From: Sphingomonadaceae bacterium
GTDB lineage: Bacteria > Pseudomonadota > Alphaproteobacteria > Sphingomonadales > Sphingomonadaceae
Direction of reading: 5' to 3'
DNA length: 6,417 nt
NCBI GenBank assembly: GCA_947446935.1
Contig: CANFIV010000091.1
Location: 1-6,417 of the forward strand
Shown one piece after another: positions 1 to 5,610 of this stretch. Both the position numbers and the translations under genes were made by a program. A model generated the notes under the pieces. It worked only from the letters and a program-made list of their open reading frames with translations. It had not been told where the DNA came from and searched no databases. Numbering within the stretch: position 1 is the stretch's first letter; each line of letters starts with the position of its first letter.

Positions 1-296
1 AGGAACTGGAGCGGACGCTCAGAGCGCTCGCCGGGGTTGTCAGGATCGGTTTCGAACAGGCTGACGAAGGGCTGACCAAGCAGCTCATCGGCCGGTACGC
101 CGAAGCGCTCGCAGGCGCTGGGAGAAATGTAGCTGAGGCGGCCGACGGAGTCGGCAGCCCAGAACCAGCCGGAGACCGTGCGTTCGATATCCTCGAACAC
201 CGCAAGCCGGTGTGCGGCATCATCCCTGCCGGAGACATAATGCCCGGCGCGGGTGCCCTTGCGATCACTGGACCAGCCTTTGAGCAGTTTCTTCAC
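1..296 (-). CDS. PAS-domain signalling protein, N-terminal fragment
   Basis: This is a partial gene: 98 codons are visible and the rest lies beyond the left edge. The N-terminus is basic (MKKLLKGWSSDRKG), with no clear signal peptide or membrane segment. From about residue 43 it reads as a PAS sensor domain: GWFWAADSVGRLSYIS followed by ACERFGVPADELLGQPFVSLF, the usual strand-strand-helix opening of the fold. PAS domains sense ligands, redox state or light, and normally sit in front of an output module such as a histidine kinase or GGDEF/EAL domains. From memory, the GWFWA-D-GRL-Y-S style is common in sphingomonad cyclic-di-GMP or kinase proteins, but the output domain is off the window, so the specific function is unknown. 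I chose the GTG start at 296 because the frame is open and PAS-like from there. An ATG at 341 is in another frame and stops after 25 codons. The gene is divergent from the TRIC gene. Confidence 0.72.
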   Translation of the reverse strand, partial: MKKLLKGWSSDRKGTRAGHYVSGRDDAAHRLAVFEDIERTVSGWFWAADSVGRLSYISPSACERFGVPADELLGQPFVSLFETDPDNPGERSERPLQF

Positions 297-383
297 CGGA
301 CTTGGGCCGCCTGTTGAAGCGAGGGAACGTCTTGCGCTGCATAATAGTCGCCGGATGGTTACTTTCGCCCTAAGGAAACTGCG
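297..383. promoter_or_regulatory. divergent intergenic promoter region
   Basis: This is the only non-coding DNA between two divergent genes, so it should hold both promoters. An AT-rich step at 340-346 (CATAATA on plus, TATTATG on minus) could give a -10 hexamer for either direction. TTGAAG at 314-319 is a possible plus-strand -35, but its 20-bp spacing to CATAAT is long. On the plus strand AAGGAAA at 372-378 is a good Shine-Dalgarno sequence ending about 5-7 bases before the ATG at 384. No operator-like palindrome stands out. Promoter placement is inference only. Confidence 0.3.
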
Positions 384-1064
384 ATGCCTGCGCTTACACT
401 CCACCTTTCCGCGTCACCCCATGTGCCGACTGCGGATGTCTTTGCGCTGATCAGCGCGCTCGATCCGGCCGGGATTGCGATCGGTGCACTGAGCGGTGCC
501 CTGCTGGCCGCGCGGATGCGCCAGACCTTTGTGACGATGGCCTTTTTTGCGGTAGTAACCGGCGTAGGCGGTGGATCGGTGCGCGATCTGCTGATCAGTG
601 CGCCGGTGTTCTGGGTGCACGATGCCTGGACCGCACCTGTGTGCCTGAGCGTGGCGCTGGTGGTATGGTTCAGCCCAGCACGCTGGTGGCACGATGGGAC
701 GCGTGTGATCGAATGGGCGGATGCGGCAGGTTTGGGTGCCTATGCCGTCCTCGGCACCGCCAAGGCGCTTGCCTATGGCGTGGCACCGGTACCCGCAGCG
801 CTGATGGGGGTCATCACCGGCTGCGTGGGCGGGGTGATCCGCGACGTGATTGCGGGGCGGCCCTCGATCATCATGCGGCCGGAGCTTTATGTGACACCGG
901 CCGCACTCGCTTCAGCGATCTGCGCGCTCGGCCATGAGCTGGGGCTGGCCAATGCGCTGGTCTGGCCTGTGGCGGCGCTGGCAGGATTTGGCCTGCGCGG
1001 CGCGGCGATCCATTGGCGGCTGGGGCTTCCAGCCTATGGCCGGGCGGCGGACGAAAAGGATTGA
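384..1064 (+). CDS. TRIC-family (UPF0126/YicG-like) membrane cation channel
   Basis: This 226-aa inner-membrane protein carries the two-repeat architecture of the UPF0126/YicG family, now called trimeric intracellular cation channel (TRIC) proteins. Each repeat has three hydrophobic helices and a glycine-rich signature: VGGGSVRDLL at residues 61-70 and VGGVIRDVI at 148-156. The first is followed by SAPVFWVHDAW, also typical. A seventh hydrophobic segment lies near residues 190-206. Bacterial members studied structurally form trimeric channels for monovalent cations such as potassium; the physiological role in most bacteria is unclear, so channel function here is inferred from family. Length is a little above the usual 200-210 aa because of about 20 extra N-terminal residues. 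The ATG at 384 is supported by AAGGAAA just upstream. The gene appears monocistronic or loosely linked to the DUF2147 gene 149 bp downstream. Confidence 0.9.
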   Translation: MPALTLHLSASPHVPTADVFALISALDPAGIAIGALSGALLAARMRQTFVTMAFFAVVTGVGGGSVRDLLISAPVFWVHDAWTAPVCLSVALVVWFSPARWWHDGTRVIEWADAAGLGAYAVLGTAKALAYGVAPVPAALMGVITGCVGGVIRDVIAGRPSIIMRPELYVTPAALASAICALGHELGLANALVWPVAALAGFGLRGAAIHWRLGLPAYGRAADEKD

Positions 1065-1200
1065 GCGCGCCGCGCTGAGCGGCACTTGTGGGCATATGGC
1101 GGGCTTTGCAACTATAGAAGTAAACCTTTCGGTGGGCTTCGGTCTCAATAAAGCGGCATCTCAATAGCCGCTGGGCTGCAAGCCTTTGGTCGCAAAATAA

Positions 1201-1207
1201 GAGGTGA
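1201..1207 (+). promoter_or_regulatory. Shine-Dalgarno that decides the DUF2147 start
   Basis: GAGGTGA complements the 16S rRNA 3' end over seven bases. It touches the ATG at 1208 and stands at normal distance from the ATG at 1214, which favours the shorter protein. Confidence 0.5.
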
Positions 1208-1213
1208 ATGAAG

Positions 1214-1636
1214 ATGCGGATGATGATCACGGGGGCAGCAATCGCTGCGCTGGCGGCAACGGTAGTGGGCGCGGCAGAACAGGCTAGTCCTTATGGCAAC
1301 TGGCGCACGCCCGATAAGGGCGGGCTGATCGAGGTGAGCCAATGCGACGGCGGACTTTGCGGCAAGATCCTGAGCGGCACGCCCGGCGCATCGCCCGAGG
1401 GGCGGCTTGACAGCAACAACAAGAACCCGGCGCTGCGCGGGCGGGCGCTGGTCGGCCTGTATATATTCCGGGGACTGAAGCCGGCGGACGGGAGCTGGAA
1501 GGGGTCGATGTATAACCCTAACGATGGCGGAACCTATGCCGCAACGATTTCGCTGAAATCCGCCGGATCGCTTGAGGTGAAGGGGTGTATAGTGTGGCCC
1601 ATGTGCAAGACGCAGGTGTGGACGCGGGCGCGATAA
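1214..1636 (+). CDS. secreted DUF2147 protein
   Basis: The gene encodes about 140 aa and matches the DUF2147 pattern throughout: GNWRTPDKGGLIEVSQC (residues 28-44), LCGKI (48-52), a D-xx-N-xx-NP-LRGR segment (66-77), LVGLYIFRGL, a G-W-G-MYNPNDGGTY motif (93-108), and the ending LEVKGCIVWPMCKTQVWTR. Four cysteines (44, 49, 125, 131) fall in two close pairs and probably form disulfides in the periplasm. A signal peptide (AIAALAATVVGAA, cleavage near residues 20-21) directs export. The family's biochemical role is not established; members are small periplasmic proteins probably with a beta-rich fold. An in-frame ATG at 1208 would add two residues, but GAGGTGA at 1201-1207 abuts it. Measured from GAGG, the spacing to the ATG at 1214 is 9 bases, so I prefer 1214. 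The gene is convergent with the LprI-like gene. Confidence 0.88.
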   Translation: MRMMITGAAIAALAATVVGAAEQASPYGNWRTPDKGGLIEVSQCDGGLCGKILSGTPGASPEGRLDSNNKNPALRGRALVGLYIFRGLKPADGSWKGSMYNPNDGGTYAATISLKSAGSLEVKGCIVWPMCKTQVWTRAR

Positions 1637-1649
1637 GCTTTTTCCTTCA

Positions 1650-1720
1650 GGCCCGATTGTGGCGGGCCACCTCCCCATTTGCACTTCGTGAAAATGGGGA
1701 GGGTCTAGGGGTAACCCTAG
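1650..1720. terminator. three-hairpin cluster between convergent genes
   Basis: Three inverted repeats lie side by side in the 85-bp gap between convergent genes. First, GGCCCG (1650-1655) pairs with CGGGCC (1663-1668) around a 7-base loop. Second, an 11-bp perfect stem pairs 1670-1680 (CCTCCCCATTT) with 1692-1702, with an inner CAC-TTC-GTG mini-stem. Third, CTAGGG (1705-1710) pairs with CCCTAG (1715-1720) around GTAA, directly against the stop codon of the minus-strand gene. No stem is followed by a clear T-run on either strand, so a classic intrinsic terminator is not proven. The position suggests a two-way transcription barrier or a 3'-end RNA-stabilising structure. The middle stem resembles palindromes I recall as dispersed in sphingomonad intergenic DNA, so it may be a repeat element rather than a dedicated terminator. 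Confidence 0.5.
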
Positions 1721-1721
1721 C

Positions 1722-2120
1722 TTATTGCCGTTTCAGCCAATCTGTACGGCGCACAGTCTCTTCAAGAAAACACAGCCGTTGATCGACCAGATCACTGGTC
1801 CCGGCATCGGCTAGCAGTGGGCATACCTGCTTTCTGCCCGCCAGCCACGCGTGCTGCAGGCGCAGCAATTTCTTTCTGTTCGGCTCCGATAGTCGGCGCA
1901 TGACCGCCCCGAACTCCCGGTTCAAGAATACTGCCTGGTAGCGTTGCTCCTCAGCCATACAGGCGAGGATATGCGTGTAGCTGCCTTTGGCCTTTGCAGA
2001 ACATGCTTCGTAGCGTTGGGAGTAACGGATTTCAGGACGTTCATTGGCCTCGGCCGGTCGCAACCCGCAAAGCGCAAACACGCCAAAGACGGTGACAAGG
2101 CCAGTCGTTGTGCGGGCCAC
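1722..2120 (-). CDS. secreted LprI/DUF1311-family protein
   Basis: This 132-aa protein fits the lysozyme-inhibitor LprI N-terminal family (DUF1311): a first cysteine in YEACSAKAKGS (C40), CMAEEQRYQAVFLNREF (54-70) with the conserved E and LN, then LLRLQHAWLAGRKQVC (85-100), and a final cysteine at 117 in QRLCFLEETVRRTDWL. The four cysteines are expected to form two disulfides. An N-terminal signal peptide (hydrophobic about 7-19, cleavage near AEA-N at 25-26) predicts periplasmic location; FALCG is not a good lipobox. Some family members inhibit lysozyme, but most are untested, so inhibitor function is only possible here. It starts with GTG, 15 bp after the oxidoreductase stop codon; TGAGGGGG, which includes that stop, can serve as its ribosome-binding site. 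It is probably translated from the same mRNA as the oxidoreductase. Confidence 0.82.
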   Translation of the reverse strand: MARTTTGLVTVFGVFALCGLRPAEANERPEIRYSQRYEACSAKAKGSYTHILACMAEEQRYQAVFLNREFGAVMRRLSEPNRKKLLRLQHAWLAGRKQVCPLLADAGTSDLVDQRLCFLEETVRRTDWLKRQ

Positions 2121-2130
2121 GACCGGATAG

Positions 2131-2138
2131 CCCCCTCA
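2131..2138 (-). promoter_or_regulatory. ribosome-binding site overlapping upstream stop codon
   Basis: On the minus strand TGAGGGGG contains the TGA stop of the oxidoreductase gene and a G-rich Shine-Dalgarno-like tract 10 bases before the GTG start of the LprI-like gene. The overlap supports translational coupling. The spacing is slightly long and the tract is not a perfect match. Confidence 0.4.
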
Positions 2139-3134
2139 CTCCATCGTGACGACGACTTTGCCCACGGCCTTGCGGTCGGCCAACATGGCGATGGCCTCGC
2201 CGCCGCGCTCCAGCGGGAAGCGGGCAGAGACGCGCGGGTTGATGCGGCCTTCCTTGAGGAGCGCGAACAGTTCCGCCACGTTGGCCGCATTGCGTGCGGG
2301 CTCGCGCGCGACGAAGGCGCCCCAGAATACGCCGCAGACGTCGCACGACTTGAGCAGCGTGAGATTGAGCGGCAGGCGCGCGATGCCTGCGGGGAAGCCG
2401 ACGACGAGGAAGCGGCCTTCCCAAGCGATGGCGCGAACGGCAGGCTCGGAATAGTCGCCGCCGACGATATCATAGACGATGTCCGCGCCGTTGGGGCCGC
2501 AAGCGGCCTTGAACGCTTCGGCAAGCGCCTTGCTCTGGTCCTTGTCGAACGGGGGGCGGCCGTAGATCACGACATCATCCGCGCCGGCTTCGCGCGCAGC
2601 GGCGGCTTTTTCCTCGCTGGAGACGGCAGCGATCACGCGCGCGCCATATGCTTTGCCGAGTTCGATGCCCGAAATGCCGACACCGCCCGCCGCGCCGAGG
2701 ATCAGCAGCGTTTCACCCGCCTTGATATGGCCGCGGTCCTTCAGGCCGTGGATCGTGGTGCCGTAGGTCATCAGCAAGGACGCACCGGTTTCGAACGAGA
2801 CGTCATCGGGCAGCGGGAACAGGCGATGCGCTTCAAGTGCGACCTTTTCGGCAAGACCGCCGTTGCCACACATGCCGATCACGCGGTCGCCCGCTTTCCA
2901 GCCGGTGACGCCCTCGCCCACGCTTTCGATCACACCGGCAAACTCGCCGCCGGGCGAATAGGGGCGCTGCGGCTTGAACTGGTACATGTCGCGGATCATC
3001 AAGGTATCGGGGAAGTTGATCGCGCAAACCTTGACGGCGACGACGACCTGACCGGGGCCAGCAACAGGATCGGGCAGATCATCCAGGGTCAGCGTTTCGG
3101 GGCCGCCGACGGCGTGGGTTCTGAGGGCTTTCAT
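2136..3134 (-). CDS. NADPH:quinone oxidoreductase-type MDR protein, zinc-free
   Basis: The product is 332 aa, the usual length for zinc-independent quinone oxidoreductases of the medium-chain dehydrogenase/reductase superfamily. The N-terminal GroES-like half has NFPDTLMIRDMYQFKP (40-55) and PGGEFAGVIESVGEGV (61-76). The catalytic-zinc ligands of alcohol dehydrogenases and the four-cysteine structural zinc loop are absent. The nucleotide-binding half begins with LILGAAGGVGISGIELGKAYGA (144-165, motif AAGGVG at 148-153), then ADIVYDIVGGD and the C-terminal GKVVV. It is a cytosolic enzyme reducing quinones or related enone/acyl substrates with NADPH; the actual substrate cannot be read from sequence. 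The frame extends to an ATG at 3197, but the extra 21 residues are family-unlike. The ATG at 3134 is preceded by GGGAGAG at proper distance and begins the standard MKALRTH-GGPE sequence, so I chose it. It is first in a pair with the LprI-like gene. Confidence 0.9.
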   Translation of the reverse strand: MKALRTHAVGGPETLTLDDLPDPVAGPGQVVVAVKVCAINFPDTLMIRDMYQFKPQRPYSPGGEFAGVIESVGEGVTGWKAGDRVIGMCGNGGLAEKVALEAHRLFPLPDDVSFETGASLLMTYGTTIHGLKDRGHIKAGETLLILGAAGGVGISGIELGKAYGARVIAAVSSEEKAAAAREAGADDVVIYGRPPFDKDQSKALAEAFKAACGPNGADIVYDIVGGDYSEPAVRAIAWEGRFLVVGFPAGIARLPLNLTLLKSCDVCGVFWGAFVAREPARNAANVAELFALLKEGRINPRVSARFPLERGGEAIAMLADRKAVGKVVVTME

Positions 3135-3244
3135 TGGTCTCTCCCGCTCGGGTTTTGGGCACTCGCTTGGCGGTGCTGCTTGCGCCCCTTGAGCCATGTT
3201 TTGCAGGGCTTGGGAAGTGGTTTTAAGCGGGAGGTTAAGAGGTT

Positions 3245-3291
3245 CGCGGAGAAAGAGAATTGAATCGCGCAGAGCCGCGGAGGCACAGAGG
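3245..3291. repeat. purine-rich 8-bp degenerate tandem repeat
   Basis: Three consecutive 8-base units, CGCAGAGC, CGCGGAGG and CACAGAGG, occupy 3268-3291, preceded by a related CGCGGAG at 3245-3251. I recall very similar strings as frequent intergenic repeats in sphingomonads, but a genome search is needed to prove it. The element lies in the 311-bp gap between the oxidoreductase and leuD. The rest of that gap holds a small hairpin (GCGGC-GAA-GCCGC, 3302-3314), a second one (TCGCGC-CTAT-GCGCGA, 3375-3390), the terminator candidate next to leuD, and no credible gene. Confidence 0.45.
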
Positions 3292-3389
3292 AGTGGCGCC
3301 TGCGGCGAAGCCGCTTTCTATTCCGGGCACGCTGAAGTGAAAGGCCTGTGGCCCGACGCAGGTCCTCCGCGCCCTCGCGCCTATGCGCG

Positions 3390-3411
3390 AAAACAAATAG
3401 GGACTGACCCT
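3390..3411 (-). terminator. weak intrinsic-terminator-like site after leuD
   Basis: Read on the minus strand, AGGG-TCAGT-CCCT (3411-3399) is followed directly by ATTTGTTTT (3398-3390). The stem is only four pairs, but the U-rich tail is in the right place, 35 bases beyond the leuD stop. On the plus strand the same stem is followed by CTTTTC, so it could work in both directions. The composition also resembles short palindromic repeats with AAATAGGG-type arms seen in many proteobacterial genomes. Confidence 0.4.
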
Positions 3412-3412
3412 C

Positions 3413-3450
3413 TTTTCAGGCCGCCTGTTTTCAGGCCGCCTATTTTCAGG
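3413..3450. repeat. 15-bp tandem repeat covering the leuD stop codon
   Basis: Two full 15-base units (TTTTCAGGCCGCCTG at 3413-3427 and TTTTCAGGCCGCCTA at 3428-3442) differ at one position, and a partial third unit TTTTCAGG (3443-3450) follows. The leuD stop (TGA, 3448-3446 on minus) lies in the partial unit. Because 15 is a multiple of three, the TGA recurs in the same frame at 3433-3431 and 3418-3416. Confidence 0.85.
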
Positions 3451-4036
3451 CTGGATGCGCGAGGAAGGGGCGCTCGGCGCTGGCCGTTGCCTCGAACGCA
3501 GCGATGGCATCGCCGCGGGCCATGGTGAGGCCGACCTCGTCGAGCCCGCCCATCAGGCAGGATTTGCGGAACGGATCGATCTCGAACACGTAGCGGTCCT
3601 GAAACGGAGTCGTGACCGTCTGGCTTTCAAGATCGATGTGGACGGGATCGGTCTCGGCCACTTCCATCAACCGGTCGATAGCCTCCTGCGGCAGGACCAC
3701 AGTGAGAATGCCGTTCTTGAAGGCGTTGCCGGAGAAAATATCCGAGAACGAAGGGGCGATGACCGCCTTGATCCCGAGATCGAGCAGCGCCCAGGCCGCG
3801 TGTTCGCGGCTGGAGCCGCAGCCGAAATTGTCCCCCGCGATGAGCACGGGCGCACCCTTGAAGGTGGGAGAATCGAACAGGTTATCCGGATCCTTGCGCA
3901 GCACGGCGAAAGCGCCGCGGCCAAGCCCTTCGCGGGTGATGGTTTTCAGCCATTCGGCCGAAATGATCACATCGGTATCGATGTTCTTGCGGCCGAACGG
4001 GATGGCGCGGCCATCGATGGTGGTGACAGGTTCCAT
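3446..4036 (-). CDS. leuD: 3-isopropylmalate dehydratase small subunit LeuD
   Basis: LeuD is the small (swivel-domain) subunit of isopropylmalate isomerase, which with LeuC interconverts 2- and 3-isopropylmalate in leucine biosynthesis in the cytosol. The 196-aa product has the expected length and all family landmarks: [16 protein letters not shown] (16-31), FAVLRKDP, the substrate-loop signature [17 protein letters not shown] (68-84), [16 protein letters not shown] (94-109), and a C-terminal [20 protein letters not shown] stretch. The ATG at 4036 is preceded by GCGAGGT a few bases upstream and no better in-frame start is present. It lies 54 bp after the 61-aa membrane protein gene and probably shares its transcript. 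The partner leuC is about 1.95 kb upstream on the same strand, not adjacent. The C-terminal codons run into a 15-bp tandem repeat that duplicates the stop codon. Confidence 0.97.
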   Translation of the reverse strand: MEPVTTIDGRAIPFGRKNIDTDVIISAEWLKTITREGLGRGAFAVLRKDPDNLFDSPTFKGAPVLIAGDNFGCGSSREHAAWALLDLGIKAVIAPSFSDIFSGNAFKNGILTVVLPQEAIDRLMEVAETDPVHIDLESQTVTTPFQDRYVFEIDPFRKSCLMGGLDEVGLTMARGDAIAAFEATASAERPFLAHPA

Positions 4037-4090
4037 GGACCTCGCCTTAGCCGCTGGAAAGCGTGCGATGCAAGGCCCGGAGCGCGAGCC

Positions 4091-4276
4091 TCAGTCCGTC
4101 TCGATCGGATCGATGGGCGGCTTGGGCTTGGCCTTTTCCGCGCGCTCCTTGCGGCGCGAGGAATAGAGCAGCGCGGCGGCCAGCGCCGCCGAGCCGATAG
4201 CGGCACCGGCGATGGCGGCAGGGCCAGTCCAGCTGCTCGATTCCCGAGGGGCGTCCTTGTCGGTCTTCTTGGTCAC
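4091..4276 (-). CDS. small single-pass membrane protein upstream of leuD
   Basis: This 61-aa protein has a charged N-terminus (MTKKTDKDAPRESSS), one alanine/glycine-rich hydrophobic segment (about residues 18-38, GPAAIAGAAIGSAALAAALL), then a very basic stretch SSRRKERAEKAKPKP and an acidic end. The positive residues after the segment suggest the C-terminus stays in the cytoplasm. I do not recognise a named family. It is supported as a real gene by a strong Shine-Dalgarno sequence (AAGGAG, 4289-4284) exactly 7 bases before a GTG start, by protein-like organisation, and by position directly before leuD. From memory, similar short proteins occur between leuC and leuD in other sphingomonads, which would need a search. 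No link to leucine synthesis can be claimed. Confidence 0.72.
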   Translation of the reverse strand: MTKKTDKDAPRESSSWTGPAAIAGAAIGSAALAAALLYSSRRKERAEKAKPKPPIDPIETD

Positions 4277-4392
4277 ACGTGTGCTCCTTGATACCTAAGC
4301 CAAGATTGGGCTGCCGATCCGCGATTGCAAGCGGGCCGGAAGGGCTGTCCGCAGACAATTGCGGTGAGGCGCGCTTTTGGCTTCAGGTGTGG

Positions 4393-4398
4393 ATTATA
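4393..4398 (-). promoter_or_regulatory. candidate -10 box for the small protein-leuD transcript
   Basis: The minus strand reads CCTATAATCC, a perfect TATAAT, 117 bases upstream of the GTG start of the 61-aa gene. No good -35 hexamer sits at 16-18 bases. If used, it would let the small protein and leuD be transcribed separately from leuC. Confidence 0.3.
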
Positions 4399-4439
4399 GG
4401 ACGCGGGAGATTTCGGGAGGTTGAACGGCCTTGTCGCGT

Positions 4440-4547
4440 CGTCATGCCCGCGCAGGGCGGTGGCCATAGGCTATGGCAGCGCCAGTTCGTGTCGATGGCG
4501 GAAGGCCGAGAGGTTGGGCCTGGATTCCCGCCTGCGCGGGAATGACG
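4440..4547. repeat. 108-bp MITE-like element with 17-bp terminal inverted repeats
   Basis: CGTCATGCCCGCGCAGG at 4440-4456 and CCTGCGCGGGAATGACG at 4531-4547 are inverted copies that match at 16 of 17 positions. The right end is itself part of an 8-bp hairpin (ATTCCCGC at 4524-4531 with GCGGGAAT at 4536-4543), the widespread proteobacterial repeat whose minus-strand translation reads FVIPAQAGIQ. A 15-bp palindrome (GCCATAG-G-CTATGGC) is at 4463-4477, and a broken third copy (CCGGGAATGACGAA) follows at 4560-4573. No flanking target duplication was seen. The surrounding 425-bp spacer (4277-4701) contains no credible gene; 4580-4655 has short GACGACG/GACGACGAAC repetitions. Confidence 0.65.
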
Positions 4548-4657
4548 AAAAAAGTGGGGCCGGGAATGACGAAGGGGGTTCGTGACGACGGCGGGGCGTG
4601 ATGGCAGACGAGACCGTGACGACGAACAGGTGCTTGACGACGAACGGGGGCGTGGTG

Positions 4658-4691
4658 GCAGCGGGGCAAGGCGTGCGCCCTGCCCCGCTGC
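4658..4691 (-). terminator. long hairpin just downstream of the OmpA-like gene
   Basis: GCAGCGGGGCA (4658-4668) pairs perfectly over 11 bp with TGCCCCGCTGC (4681-4691); the 12-base loop can form a further GGC/GCC pairing. It begins 10 bases after the stop codon of the OmpA-like gene. No U-run follows on the minus strand, so it may end transcription with help from Rho or protect the mRNA 3' end. Confidence 0.55.
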
Positions 4692-4701
4692 ATTGCGTTG
4701 A

Positions 4702-5610
4702 TCAGAGCCCGTCGACGGCCTTGCTGACCATCACGTTGACCGAGACGCGGCGGTTCTGCGCGCGGCCGGCAGGAGTGCTGTTGTCGGCCAGCGGATCGGA
4801 TGTGGCCATGCCGGTGGGGGTGAGCATGCGGTACGATTTCCAGCCGCAGGACTGCTGCAGATAATTGACCACGCGGGCGGCCCGCGCGTCGCTGATGCGC
4901 TGGTTGGCATCCTCGCTGCCGGTGGAATCGGCATAGCCCACGACCAGCATCACCGCGTTCTTGATGGCCTGACCCTGCGTGGCGGCGGCACAGAGATCGG
5001 CCTTGCCCTGCGGGGTGAGCAGCGATTTGCCCGAAGCGAACATCACGTTGGTGGTGGCCTTGATGTTGTATTCATCGATATCGCCGAAGCGGCTGCGCAG
5101 CGCTTCAGTCATCGCGCGGACTTCGGCGGTAGCGGCGGTCTGCTCTTCAAAGCCCTGCTTGGTGCCGGTGCGGATCATCGTGGCGATCTTGAGATCCTTG
5201 TCCTTGAACTGGATCTCGCTGGCCATGAGCGCATCGCCCGATTGCAGCGTGTGCACGGTAACCGGCAGGCCATTGAGCAACGCATTGGCGGCGAGCTGCT
5301 GGCGGCTCATGCCGAACAGACCCTTGCTCGAACGGATCTTGGTCAGATCGTTGATGTTGACGATGGTCTTGGTGCCATCCTCAGCGGTGATCTCCATCCG
5401 GTCGGCACTGCGACGCGAGATGATGCCCTTGATATCCGGACCGGCGGGGAGCGTGGCGGCGGGGCCGGCCGAGGGAGCGACCGTGGTCTGAATCTCGGCT
5501 GCAGGCTGTTGCGGATTGGCGGGCGGGAGTTCCTGCTGTGCGAGGACGCCAGCAGGGACCGATAGGGCCAGCAAGGCGAAAGGGATGGCTCCCCGGTTCA
5601 AGACACGCAT
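4702..5610 (-). CDS. OmpA-family envelope protein with C-terminal peptidoglycan-binding domain
   Basis: This 302-aa exported protein has a signal peptide (hydrophobic 8-22, cleavage near VLA-Q at 24-25) and a proline/alanine/glutamine-rich linker (25-58). A middle region (about 59-148) reads like a small beta domain: IKGIISRRSADRMEIT, DGTKTIVNINDLTKI, GLPVTVHTLQSGDALMASEI. A short helical stretch follows (150-180), then an OmpA-like domain (about 185-297). Its hallmarks are NVMFASGKSLLTPQGK, VVGYADSTGSEDANQRIS, DARAARVVNYL and NRRVSVNV. D228 and R243 are 15 residues apart, as in the diaminopimelate-binding pair of E. coli OmpA. It should anchor to peptidoglycan from the periplasmic side. No eight-stranded OmpA barrel is present, so it is not a classical porin. 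Start choice is firm: AAGGAG lies 7 bases before the ATG. It stands between leuC and leuD with large spacers on both sides, so it is probably its own transcription unit. Confidence 0.88.
   Translation of the reverse strand: MRVLNRGAIPFALLALSVPAGVLAQQELPPANPQQPAAEIQTTVAPSAGPAATLPAGPDIKGIISRRSADRMEITAEDGTKTIVNINDLTKIRSSKGLFGMSRQQLAANALLNGLPVTVHTLQSGDALMASEIQFKDKDLKIATMIRTGTKQGFEEQTAATAEVRAMTEALRSRFGDIDEYNIKATTNVMFASGKSLLTPQGKADLCAAATQGQAIKNAVMLVVGYADSTGSEDANQRISDARAARVVNYLQQSCGWKSYRMLTPTGMATSDPLADNSTPAGRAQNRRVSVNVMVSKAVDGL

Noticed and set aside
253..450. A 65-codon plus-strand frame overlapping the start of the TRIC gene
   Set aside because: It overlaps the PAS gene start and the TRIC start region, lacks a domain, and the TRIC start has a proper ribosome-binding site.
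1145..1684. A 179-codon minus-strand open frame opposite the DUF2147 gene
   Set aside because: The plus-strand DUF2147 protein carries family motifs along its full length and a signal peptide; the antisense frame carries none.
1922..2524. A 200-codon minus-strand open frame
   Set aside because: It overlaps the oxidoreductase and LprI-like genes in another frame and reads as serine/arginine/alanine-rich shadow sequence.
3135..3197. N-terminal extension of the oxidoreductase to the ATG at 3197
   Set aside because: The 21 added residues are not family-like, and the ATG at 3134 has a good ribosome-binding sequence and the standard family start.
1944..3263. A 439-codon plus-strand open frame, the longest in the window
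   Set aside because: It lies antisense to the oxidoreductase and much of the LprI-like gene, both of which match known families. Its translation is low-complexity D/R/A/G/H-rich, typical of an antisense frame in GC-rich DNA.
3455..4291. A 278-codon plus-strand open frame
   Set aside because: It is antisense to leuD and the 61-aa gene and has no recognisable domain; leuD is certain on the other strand.
4442..4693. Minus-strand 83-codon frame containing FVIPAQAGIQ
   Set aside because: The peptide is the translation of a known type of intergenic repeat and of the OmpA-gene terminator hairpin, not a protein.
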